NCBI RefSeq assembly: GCF_032062135.1
Contig: NC_092859.1
Coordinates: 84,230,291 to 84,294,290, forward strand
From: Pyxicephalus adspersus
Taxonomy: Eukaryota > Chordata > Amphibia > Anura > Pyxicephalidae
Length of the DNA: 64,000 nt
Direction of reading: 5' to 3'
The translations under genes and the position numbers were made by a program. The notes beneath the pieces were generated by a model that saw only the letters and a program-made list of their open reading frames with translations, was not told the DNA's origin and did no database searches. Each line of letters opens with the position of its first letter. Positions within the stretch are counted from its first letter, which is position 1. Shown here piece after piece: positions 46,501-50,711 of this stretch.

Positions 46501-48883
46501 TACAGGATACTGTACAAGTGATTGTGGTTCTTTTAAACATATACTATTCTATATTTTATCAGAGAAAACTTACATTCTACAATTGTAGCAGGAAAAATCT
46601 AAATATTGAAGATGAACAGAACTAATTATATGGATTGTGAATCAGGAAACACCTAACACCTAGGCACTGACCACATGAAGACATAAAACATTTAAAAGGA
46701 GCCAGCACATAATGTATGTGTACCCGTTCTCTACTCTTCTGCACAACAAGTATGCTGTCTGTGTACTTGTTGGGGAATTTCTGTCATTTCTGGTCCCAAA
46801 GAGAATCATTCTTTCTATATGTCCTAATGAGCGCTATCACTAATACAGGGAAGCCTTCCAATGAGGTTGCTTGTTCTGGTGACCTGTCACCTTTAACTTT
46901 GGAGAGATTATACCTAACTTCCTTTTGAGGTTGAGACAGGAAGTAAAGGAAATTTTCCTAATGGAACAAACATAGCAATATGTCAAATGTGTGTGATGAT
47001 CATGGTTACTTCTTGGAAAATGTTCTTTGCTGCACTTTATACTGAAAGTAATAACCAATGCCTTTGTTTATTTCAAGTATCTAAGTATCATTATCATATT
47101 ATAATATAGCGTAAGCGTATTTCTTTTGAACACAGTGACATTTGGCAGCACAGGCAGAATACAAGGTATTTCCATTTTTCTTTTCTTTTGGCTATTTTAA
47201 AAGTATGACATGGTCCCAAAACTTGATCTTTGTCCATGCACACCGGATCAATGTGGACTGCAAAAAAAGAATACTGACTATATGCCATTCACACAGGTAC
47301 AGTCCTACCCTGAACCGGTTATCTAGTCCTATCTATACACACCATCCATCTCGGAGACATAATCATCTTCATCTGCATTTTTGTCTCATATGAAAACAGA
47401 TCAACCTTTCCATAACAGTAAAGTCCTGAACAGAGATTCATCCAGAATGAATGAATCTTCAGTGAAGGGCAAAGCAAGGAGGACGTCACATGCCTGCACC
47501 ATTTTACTTGTGACATAGTTATCCTCATATACAGTATGATATAAAATCTCAATGACATTGGTGCATCAATGTGTACTAGGAGATCTCAGCCATCTGCACA
47601 TTGATGTGAAGTCAGGGCATATTTCTGTGATGTGGAAATGACTTGTAAGTAGAAAACTACAGCCTGGAATATGTAAAATAAACATCCTGTTGCTGGAGCA
47701 GAAGTTTGGCTACAAAGAGAAACTCTTCACCTTCTCAAAATATTCTTCATTCATAGCATAGACATGAACATTAATCATTTCCTTCCTATAGAACGCCTGC
47801 TCATCTTCACAATCAAAGTATCACTAAAGAGTACAGAAAAAGCCCAACAACAATATGGATATGGTGCAATAATAGGAAACTGATGTGCACTACTTATATA
47901 CAAAACCCTAGCATGTGTTCGAAGACTAAATATAGAAGTCAAGAAAACTAAAAATACAGATTGACTTCTTCCCAGATACTAAGGGTGATCAGTTATAAAA
48001 ACTTCTGTTTACGTTTTCCTATATACATCAGATGAACCACAAATTTTAAGCTATGTACACATTCCGGATAATTGTCACCCATCGTCTCTGTGTGTATGCC
48101 TCCAGCAGATTATTAAATGCCTGGCTGGGAGGTGACTGGTGTCACCTCTTATCCTGTGTGTGTACAGCGCTCATTCATTGCTGGACCACAAAAGATCTAT
48201 TTCAGTGACAGAAATTTTACATAAATGTAGTAAATTATTGGACCGACGATCAAACCATTAGATTGTAAACCTCCTAGATTGTAAGCTCTTCGGGGCAGGG
48301 TCTTCCCCTCCTGTGTCACTGTCTGTATTTGTCTGTCATTTGCAACCCCTATTTAATGTACAGCGCTGCGTAATATGTTGGCGCTATATAAATCCTGTGT
48401 ATTATTAATATATGTATAGACATGATTGTTCATTTATGTACAACATTCAATTATGAAATGTCCCAACCCTATAAATGTCATTTCACCGTACTGTTGTAGA
48501 ATTGACACGCAGAACAAAGGTTTGCAATGATGACAACCTACTGCTAAGATTTTCTCTTCCTGGTGGACAATGGGTACATAAGTGATCACTATACATCATA
48601 TGATATTGGTGGAAGAATCATTGATTTTGAGAGATATCATTAGATGATGCTATGGCATGGGTAATCAGTAATGTGTATAATGAGTACAGATCAGCACACA
48701 CATCCTGCAGAAGTGCCAGGGGTACATAAGACAAAAGTTTGCTAAACTTGCACACTGGGGACTCCCCCTTCCCGCACAGCTGCCAAGGATCCTCCTTGCA
48801 CATCCTTAGTACAGGAGAGTGGAAAATCCCCATCCCGGAGTGCAGATATGTTCTCCCCCCGGACACAACTCACCAGAACTCAT
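564..48883 (-). CDS. FGD6: FGD6: FYVE, RhoGEF and PH domain-containing protein 6 (multi-exon, 3' end off-window)
   Basis: The product is a Rho-family guanine nucleotide exchange factor; the FGD family is known mainly for activating CDC42, and FGD6 is linked to endosomal membranes and actin remodelling. Twenty coding exons with compatible phases were joined by eye: 48874-48883, 30037-32179, 23988-24126, 20465-20532, 20356-20386, 12504-12655, 11821-11977, 11005-11092, 7838-7888, 7367-7425, 6161-6232, 5878-5946, 5399-5482, 4830-4909, 3956-4058, 3535-3678, 3068-3170, 2366-2490, 1880-2008 and 564-712. They give about 1318 residues; roughly a dozen more should come from a terminal exon beyond base 1 (human is about 1430 residues). 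Domain order: PxAPKP-rich N-terminus; disordered region with '[12 protein letters not shown]'; DH about 774-966; PH about 990-1096; FYVE about 1116-1184 with WIPD and RRHHCRACG; second PH from about 1238. The order DH-PH-FYVE-PH with this N-terminus identifies FGD6 rather than FGD1-5. Splice sites are inferred from consensus and recalled human protein similarity. Confidence 0.95.
1411..1594. repeat. Long fold-back (inverted repeat) in FGD6 intron 19
   Basis: Arms at about 1418-1467 and 1537-1586 are complementary over some 50 bases with about three mismatches, and an inner pair at 1480-1498 and 1503-1521 flanks a four-base loop. The whole block could fold into one hairpin. It looks like a fold-back MITE, though I could not define a target-site duplication. 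Confidence 0.8.
1880..2008 (-). CDS. FGD6: FGD6 exon 19 (second PH domain)
   Basis: 129 bases encoding [20 protein letters not shown] then [23 protein letters not shown]. The [16 protein letters not shown] core is a typical PH strand pair. Phase 0 at both ends, donor GAG|gtaaga. Confidence 0.93.
2366..2490 (-). CDS. FGD6: FGD6 exon 18 (FYVE-PH2 linker)
   Basis: 125 bases encoding [20 protein letters not shown] then [22 protein letters not shown]. Serine-rich and basic linker, conserved with human from [13 protein letters not shown] onward. Acceptor ttccaaacag, donor AAG|gtatgt. Confidence 0.93.
3068..3170 (-). CDS. FGD6: FGD6 exon 17 (FYVE zinc finger, second half)
   Basis: 103 bases encoding [28 protein letters not shown] and HELQKQ. 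CQAC and CDLC supply the remaining zinc ligands and RVC is the third FYVE signature, so all eight ligand positions are intact across exons 16 and 17. Confidence 0.95.
3535..3678 (-). CDS. FGD6: FGD6 exon 16 (FYVE zinc finger, first half)
   Basis: 144 bases, 48 codons. It carries the three signatures of a FYVE N-terminal half: WIPD at residue 1120, the CMIC pair at 1129 and 1132, and RRHHCRACG around 1141-1149, which contacts PI3P in canonical FYVE domains. It starts [16 protein letters not shown] and ends CGK at donor AAG|gtttgt. Confidence 0.96.
3956..4058 (-). CDS. FGD6: FGD6 exon 15 (first PH domain, C-terminal helix)
   Basis: 103 bases encoding [20 protein letters not shown] and [14 protein letters not shown]. 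The DDWLEAIS tryptophan is the invariant residue of the PH-domain terminal helix. Donor GAG|gtagac. Confidence 0.94.
4179..4202. repeat. (TA)n microsatellite
   Basis: Uninterrupted TA dinucleotide run in FGD6 intron 14, just upstream of exon 15 on the minus strand. Confidence 0.9.
4830..4909 (-). CDS. FGD6: FGD6 exon 14 (first PH domain)
   Basis: 80 bases encoding [20 protein letters not shown] then SFILSA, ending with AG of a serine codon. Acceptor tatttgtag, donor CAG|gtatta. Confidence 0.93.
5399..5482 (-). CDS. FGD6: FGD6 exon 13 (first PH domain)
   Basis: 84 bases encoding [28 protein letters not shown], phase 0 at both ends, acceptor ttttccctccaag and donor AAG|gtagga. It matches the human PH strands with one substitution noted (Ala to Thr after FND). 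Confidence 0.94.
5878..5946 (-). CDS. FGD6: FGD6 exon 12 (first PH domain)
   Basis: 69 bases encoding [23 protein letters not shown], the first strands of the PH fold with the basic [10 protein letters not shown] stretch expected to face phosphoinositides. Acceptor gcttgctcag, donor TTG|gtaagt. Confidence 0.94.
6161..6232 (-). CDS. FGD6: FGD6 exon 11 (DH-PH linker)
   Basis: 72 bases encoding [24 protein letters not shown] in phase 0, acceptor ctattcttttttag and donor AAGG|gtatgt. Identical or near identical to the human linker. Confidence 0.94.
7367..7425 (-). CDS. FGD6: FGD6 exon 10 (end of DH domain)
   Basis: 59 bases, acceptor cttcctgttcag, donor AGGG|gtaggt. It encodes [20 protein letters not shown], the last DH helix leading into the PH domain. 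Confidence 0.92.
7838..7888 (-). CDS. FGD6: FGD6 exon 9 (DH domain)
   Basis: 51 bases, acceptor tttaatctacag, donor ACAAG|gtaaac. It encodes [17 protein letters not shown], matching human DYLKNLIEDAGDYRDTQ in length and pattern. Phase 1 at both ends fits its neighbours. Confidence 0.92.
8244..8272. repeat. (TA)n(CA)n microsatellite
   Basis: TA run followed by a short CA run in FGD6 intron 8. Confidence 0.9.
8299..8310 (+). promoter_or_regulatory. CTCF-like core motif
   Basis: The bases ccactagagggc fit the vertebrate CTCF core CCASYAGRKGGC at every position. It sits in FGD6 intron 8. Binding is an inference; the motif also turns up in some dispersed repeats. Confidence 0.4.
11005..11092 (-). 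CDS. FGD6: FGD6 exon 8 (DH core, CR3 helix)
   Basis: 88 bases between ttttcctttcag and ACAG|gtatgt. The product [29 protein letters not shown] contains [15 protein letters not shown], the most conserved DH-domain helix, which forms much of the GTPase-binding surface. Confidence 0.95.
11821..11977 (-). CDS. FGD6: FGD6 exon 7 (DH domain)
   Basis: 157 bases after acceptor ttggcttgtag. With the carried TG it reads [38 protein letters not shown] and VKDFE, then donor GAG|gtaata. It covers the central DH helices. High conservation and correct phase at both ends leave little doubt. Confidence 0.94.
12504..12655 (-). CDS. FGD6: FGD6 exon 6 (DH domain)
   Basis: 152 bases after acceptor ttactttggcag, encoding [20 protein letters not shown], then [19 protein letters not shown] and KERMSQ, ending with the first two bases of a tryptophan codon. 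The donor gtactg is weak (no G at +5), and without splicing the frame stays open for about another 70 codons. The residues [19 protein letters not shown] are essentially identical to human FGD6. Confidence 0.93.
13215..13975 (+). repeat. Unclassified dispersed element, possibly a solo LTR
   Basis: A GC-richer block with pyrimidine-rich text ('gctgaccctgcctgttcttgac', 'ctcccaaggctgagcggggtctgc', 'tggtgctgacc'-like phrases) that I associate with anuran dispersed repeats. Frames at 13400-13852 on both strands are open by composition only. A weakly similar block in the other orientation may lie at about 37680-37900. No clear TG...CA ends or target duplication were found. Confidence 0.35.
14713..14766 (-). 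other. Exon-like block B in FGD6 intron 5
   Basis: 54 bases bounded by acceptor cttacttttttcag and donor CAA|gtatgt, open only in phase 0 as [18 protein letters not shown]. Length and phase would allow in-frame inclusion between FGD6 exons 5 and 6. I do not recognise the peptide. Confidence 0.35.
14946..14983 (-). other. Exon-like block C in FGD6 intron 5
   Basis: 38 bases bounded by acceptor attgttgattttcag and donor CAC|gtatgt. Read after one carried base it gives [13 protein letters not shown] and ends in phase 0. Its length would break the FGD6 frame if included alone. Confidence 0.25.
15296..15319 (-). other. Exon-like block D in FGD6 intron 5
   Basis: 24 bases bounded by acceptor gttctgtttccag and donor TTTTG|gtgagt, both strong. 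In phase 1 it reads (x)SGYIIDF(G), which leads into block C in frame. It is short enough to be chance. Confidence 0.22.
16136..16450. mobile_element. TAA-flanked MITE (PIF/Harbinger-like)
   Basis: The element begins gggctctttca after TAA and ends ctaaaatggccc before TAA. Terminal GGGC inverted ends and a TAA target duplication fit a Harbinger-type non-autonomous element. Its internal 91-codon frame at 16078-16353 is not conserved coding. Confidence 0.6.
17440..17795 (+). mobile_element. LINE-like 3' end with gcgctatataaa tail
   Basis: The text runs 'gctgacttttctagagctgc', 'ctccatatctcctttccatt', 'agattgtaagctcttcgggg' and ends 'gttggcgctatataaaccc' followed by (AAT)n. The same tail recurs six or more times in this window. 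It looks like the 3' UTR of a non-LTR retrotransposon whose tail is shared by the local SINEs. Confidence 0.65.
18069..18155 (-). other. Exon-like block A in FGD6 intron 5
   Basis: 87 bases bounded by a very good acceptor (ttttctgcctcttgcag) and donor AAG|gtataa. Two of three frames have stops; the open one is phase 0 to phase 0, [18 protein letters not shown] then [11 protein letters not shown], the only phase compatible with insertion into FGD6 here. Not recognised as any family. Confidence 0.38.
20356..20386 (-). CDS. FGD6: FGD6 exon 5 (31-base DH exon)
   Basis: A 31-base exon between acceptor ttaattaacag and donor gtaagt. With the two bases carried from exon 4 it reads [11 protein letters not shown], exactly the residues expected next in the DH domain. 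It is separated from exon 4 by an intron of only 78 bases. It is too short to show as an open reading frame and was found by phase and homology. Confidence 0.9.
20465..20532 (-). CDS. FGD6: FGD6 exon 4 (start of DH domain)
   Basis: 68 bases after acceptor tttatatgcag, encoding [22 protein letters not shown] plus two bases of a valine codon. [14 protein letters not shown] is the opening helix of the FGD6 DH domain. The donor must be gtaggt: the overlapping upstream GT would leave the wrong phase, and a downstream GT would put a TAG stop in frame. Confidence 0.9.
20533..23987 (-). other. FGD6: FGD6 intron 3
   Basis: Contains the pogo-like MITE at 22735-23204 and a weak 'cttcctcttactttctg...tttcctgtgtctg' repeat at about 20805-21060. 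The rest is AT-rich with no supported gene. Confidence 0.8.
22735..23204. mobile_element. Pogo/Tigger-like MITE with TA duplication
   Basis: Ends are caggtagtccccgag and (reverse) caggtagtccctgag, flanked by TA on both sides. Length 470 bases, no transposase frame. Interior has poly-T runs. The TA target and CAGG ends fit a Tc1/mariner superfamily (pogo) non-autonomous element. Confidence 0.72.
23988..24126 (-). CDS. FGD6: FGD6 exon 3 (acidic linker)
   Basis: 139 bases between acceptor tttaattgtag and donor TCG|gtatgt. It encodes [11 protein letters not shown], then [15 protein letters not shown] and [10 protein letters not shown], a strongly acidic serine-rich tract matching the human segment [13 protein letters not shown]. 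The DSSDE-type sites look like casein-kinase-2 substrates (inference). It ends in phase 0. Confidence 0.93.
25716..25745 (-). CDS. FGD6: Candidate FGD6 30-base microexon (2b)
   Basis: On the minus strand an acceptor with a pyrimidine tract (tttttcctgtttatttcatag) is followed by 30 bases and the donor CCAAG|gtaaat. Exon 2 ends with two bases (AG) and exon 3 starts with the completing T; this block also starts with T and ends with AG, so it can be inserted without changing frame. It adds [10 protein letters not shown] before SEASQE. I do not recall an equivalent in the human protein, so it may be alternative or lineage-specific. RNA evidence is lacking. Confidence 0.5.
26038..26112 (+). mobile_element. 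Retroelement tail fragment plus (ATT)n
   Basis: 'gctgtgtaatatgttggcgc' followed by 'tataaaaatcctgtttatta' and an ATT run; a 5'-truncated copy of the tail seen at 17795. Confidence 0.7.
26299..26366. repeat. (TG)n(TA)n microsatellite
   Basis: TG run passing into a long TA run with a CATA interruption, then CACACA. Confidence 0.92.
29129..29440. mobile_element. Diverged copy of the 300-bp TAA-flanked MITE family
   Basis: Shares 'gtgtgtacagtgcccatcgt', 'gcggatccatggacgac', 'gggtgccgctctgtcg' and 'ttggaaaggatcgggaaaga' with the cleaner copies at 55520-55813 and 59298-59623. The subterminal hairpin is lost. End points are approximate. Confidence 0.7.
29586..29772. mobile_element. Fold-back MITE (gatttattaaagct family)
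   Basis: Ends ggcctgatttattaaagct and (reverse) gggcttgatttattaaagct; inside, 'gatccagcaaacctgga' pairs with 'caggtttgctggatc'. The element is almost a complete palindrome. Fragments of the same family occur at 25559-25613 and 28005-28040, and perhaps 35190-35270. Confidence 0.75.
30037..32179 (-). CDS. FGD6: FGD6 exon 2 (large N-terminal exon)
   Basis: This 2143-base exon encodes residues 4-718. It starts after the acceptor ttttttaacag and ends at the donor CACAG|gtaagt. The open frame continues upstream of its first internal ATG (31928), so the true exon is about 250 bases longer than the methionine-initiated reading. It opens with three proline-rich repeats of PxAPKP type, which resemble SH3 or WW ligand sites. 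Later landmarks shared with mammalian FGD6 are [32 protein letters not shown] and the tyrosine-rich [12 protein letters not shown] near the end. No globular domain is visible; the composition is serine- and lysine-rich and probably disordered. Confidence 0.95.
32800..33112. mobile_element. hAT-like non-autonomous element
   Basis: 'aaagaacccctactaaaacc' and 'ggtagagaatggctgat' resemble the ends of anuran hAT elements that start with CAGxxxTTCTC; interior 'gcagctggcaccaccaaacgg' also fits. Boundaries and target duplication not resolved. Confidence 0.45.
33658..34262. other. Assembly gap (605 N)
   Basis: A run of N directly followed by a (TA)n tract. Open frames shown across it are artefacts of untranslated N. 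Confidence 0.98.
34263..34306. repeat. (TA)n microsatellite at gap edge
   Basis: TA run of at least 44 bases abutting the gap; the gap is probably caused by this repeat. Confidence 0.9.
34707..34845 (+). mobile_element. LINE/SINE tail copy
   Basis: 'tagattgtaagctattttgg' to 'ttttggcactatataaatac', a diverged copy of the tail at 17650-17795. Confidence 0.7.
36136..36302 (+). repeat. Minisatellite, 52-base unit, about three copies
   Basis: Units start at 36153, 36205 and 36257 with 'gctatattgtttccttggtc' and share 'gttaccaggaaatcttt' at their ends; a half unit precedes the first. The first two are nearly identical and the third is more diverged. Confidence 0.88.
37363..37670 (+). mobile_element. 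tRNA-derived V-SINE-like element
   Basis: A tRNA-like head carries an A box (tggctcagaggttagcac, 37373-37390) and B box (ggttcaaatct, 37417-37427). The body has 'gtgtttgcgtgggtttcctc' and 'tccggtttcctcccacattc', the conserved vertebrate V-SINE core, and the end 'tacagcgctgtgtaatatgt' matches the local LINE tail but stops before gcgctatataaa. Related flanking sequence may extend it upstream to about 37300. Confidence 0.82.
40477..40558. repeat. (TA)n microsatellite
   Basis: Long TA run with CACATA interruptions, immediately 5' of a hAT-like element. Confidence 0.92.
40559..40724 (+). mobile_element. hAT-like MITE, copy 1
   Basis: From cagggttctccccaggc to gggttgagcactg. Interior 'gcgcaccacccggcactttt' and 'caggggctgccacccacct' match, in reverse, the element at about 57145-57289. 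No identical eight-base flank was found, probably because the left side is in the TA repeat. Confidence 0.6.
45219..45473. mobile_element. hAT-derived GC-rich remnant inside Tc1
   Basis: Begins 'ccttttggagattgcaggcc' then 'actaaatgcacgg', matching the start of the small hAT copy at 45524. It shares 'cccccaagcggaatccatct' and 'agtgacgtcatgatgaca' (reverse) with 63235-63440. Several overlapping frames here arise from base composition. Confidence 0.6.
45524..45601. mobile_element. 78-bp hAT MITE with perfect 8-bp duplication
   Basis: Ends cagtggtcgccaacc and (reverse) cagaggtctccaacc; flanked on both sides by atccaata (45516-45523 and 45602-45609). The eight-base duplication and CAG ends are diagnostic of hAT insertion. 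Confidence 0.88.
48270..48410 (+). mobile_element. LINE/SINE tail copy
   Basis: 'agattgtaagctcttcgggg' to 'atgttggcgctatataaatc', the best preserved copy in the window, about 470 bases from the FGD6 start codon. Confidence 0.75.
48874..48883 (-). CDS. FGD6: FGD6 exon 1, coding part (start codon)
   Basis: Only ten coding bases: ATG AGT TCT G, followed by the donor GTGAGT. The single G joins the AT that opens exon 2 to make GAT, giving an N-terminus [15 protein letters not shown], which aligns with the human MTSAAEIKKPPVAPKPK start. This phase match, the strong donor and the GC-richer surroundings make this the start exon despite its size. The 5' UTR should run upward from 48884 into the promoter region. 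Confidence 0.88.
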
Positions 48884-49060
48884 GTTCTTTCTTCCATCAG
48901 ACTTTTAATCCATGCTACTGCAGCCGGCCATGCATGAGTCGTACGATGTGTCCCAGCACTGCCCGCACTAGAAGAGGCTGCCTGCGGGAGCCGGAGAGAC
49001 ACCTCCCATTATAGGAAAGTGGGAGGAGAGAGGGCGTGACCAAGTGACGTCACAATCAAA
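48884..49060 (-). promoter_or_regulatory. FGD6: FGD6 promoter and 5' UTR region
   Basis: GC- and CpG-richer than its surroundings, directly upstream of the start codon. It contains a full CRE (tgacgtca, 49045-49052). Transcript leader ATGs at about 48911 and 48897 open tiny uORFs; the second (ATGGAAGAAAGAACATGA) ends in a TGA that overlaps the main ATG. The transcription start is not determined. Confidence 0.65.
49045..49052. promoter_or_regulatory. CRE palindrome in FGD6 promoter
   Basis: tgacgtca within caagtgacgtcac, the same 13 bases found in the VEZT promoter. A CREB/ATF site by motif only. Confidence 0.6.
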
Positions 49061-49124
49061 CAACCCTCCCCCTGTTCCAGTGTGATAGACTGCTGCACAA
49101 AGAATTTACTCACTGCTACTGATT

Positions 49125-49300
49125 TTTATTATTATTAATATTATTATTAATTTTATGATTATTAATAAACAGGATTTATATAGCACCAACATATTACGCA
49201 GCGCTGTACATTAAATAGGGGTTGCAAATGACAAACGACTACAGGCAGTGGAGGAGAGGACCGTGCCCCGAAGAGCTTGCAATCTAGGAGATGGGGGAAT
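49125..49300 (-). mobile_element. LINE/SINE tail copy, reverse
   Basis: (ATT)n followed by 'aacaggatttatatagcacc' and 'ttgcaatctaggag', the reverse complement of the tail family, ending just upstream of the FGD6 promoter. Confidence 0.75.
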
Positions 49301-49727
49301 TAACACACAGTAGGAGGGGAGATGCTCTAGATGTAATGTCATTACTTATATCATAGGAAGCACTAATTATATCTGCCCCTCAATCATAAAGGGTATATTA
49401 ACTTTGGGGGTCCATCATTATTATCTCAGATGTTAAACTCTTTGTTGTTTGAATTTTGCATTTTTGTTTTTATCTTTCTCATTGCAGTCATTCTCAATAG
49501 GTTGTCTGTAGAATATTAGGTAGTTGGTAGGGGTTCGTTCGTTCAAACTTTTGCTAATTGCCTTTCTAGCTCATGGTGTCTGCAGAGTTACCAGCTCAAT
49601 ACCAGCCAGTAGGATGACTCCAGTAAGCTATGCTGGGGTAATACATTCATCCATTCCTGGCACATGCAAGGGAAGCTGGAATTGCTGGAACCACTGCACA
49701 TGCATAGCTCAGCTTTCATACATAGTA

Positions 49728-50470
49728 CTGGCCAGCATAGTGGCTCAGAGGTTAGCACTCTGGCCTTTGCAGCAATAGGTCTCAGGTTCAAATGTAGGCC
49801 ACGACTCTATCTGTATAGAGTGTGCACGTTCTCCCTGTGGGTTGCCTTCTACATCCCAAAAAACATGCAGTTGTGTTAATTGGCTTCCCCCCAAAATTTA
49901 CCTTAGACCAGTTTTCCTTCTCATAGATATAAAACCTTTTCATATGGAAACAAAGAGGTTTTGCTTAACATTCAATCTGGAACACGCTTATAATAGAGAA
50001 ATAGCACCGATTCTACAATTCCCTGCGTCAATAAACCAGTCCAATGCGGGGCTTAATGTTATGAGTGGCTGGAACTCCCTCTTCACTGAAAAAGCACTGC
50101 TACTACAATTCTGTGCGTCTATAAAACAGTCTAATGCGGGGCCACTGGTCTATAGGCAGAGAGGCCGCTGGTCTATAGACGCAAGTGATGGTGGTAACTG
50201 TGGTAGCGGAGCTTTTTTAATGCAGCGGCAGGCCAGCTGCAATTCATATTTAGAATTCCTTTGGGGACCAAAAAAATCCTTTGGGGGGCCAAATTTGGCC
50301 CTCAGGCCAGAGTTTAACATCCCTGCCTTAGACTGAATTAAGGACATGTGACTATGGTAGGGACATTAGATTGTGAGACCCTTTGAAGGACAGCTAGTGA
50401 CATGAGTATGGACTTTGTACAGCTCTGTGTAATATGATGGCGCTATATAAATACTGTATAATAATAATTA
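49728..50470 (+). mobile_element. V-SINE-like element split by a hAT insertion
   Basis: Head 'tggctcagaggttagcac' and B-box-like 'ggttcaaatgt', body 'catgcagttgtgttaattgg', then interruption at 49909-50325, resuming 'tgaattaaggacatgtgact' and ending 'gatggcgctatataaatact' with an AAT tail. Confidence 0.8.
49909..50325. mobile_element. 417-bp hAT-like insertion with 8-bp duplication
   Basis: Flanked by ccttagac at 49901-49908 and 50326-50333. Its 3' end 'ggccagagtttaacatccctg' reads in reverse as a CAGGGATGTTAAACTC hAT terminus; the 5' end (cagttttccttctc) matches less well. Two direct copies of a roughly 45-base segment lie at 50011 and 50102. Confidence 0.8.
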
Positions 50471-50599
50471 CTGACATGATCAAGCAGGTAAGATGTGTTA
50501 ATACAGAAGGGACATTGCCTGTCTCCTTCTGAAATACCTATCTGCTGGATCATTTATTTTGTCAAGTGGGATTTTAATTTCACTTTTATCACCTTAATA

Positions 50600-50711
50600 G
50601 GGGCATTCTACCCCCCAACCCTAAATTAATTTATTTTATCAGGGGTTCGCTGAGATACAAAATTTATTTCAAAGTTCCTCTGGGGTAAAAACACTGAGAA
50701 AGGCTGAGCTA
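50600..50711 (-). mobile_element. hAT-like fragment
   Basis: Reverse reading starts cagcctttctcagtgtttt and continues 'taccccagaggaac', typical of a widespread hAT MITE group. Boundaries approximate. Confidence 0.45.

Larger units (their letters stand above)
32180..48873 (-). other. FGD6: FGD6 intron 1 (16.7 kb)
   Basis: Contains hAT remnants (about 32800-33112, 40559-40724, 45219-45601), a 605-base assembly gap, a 52-base minisatellite, a V-SINE-like element, a decayed Tc1 element and LINE/SINE tails. Stretches such as 38300-40440, 40800-44780 and 45800-48000 show no gene or clear repeat to me. Confidence 0.8.
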
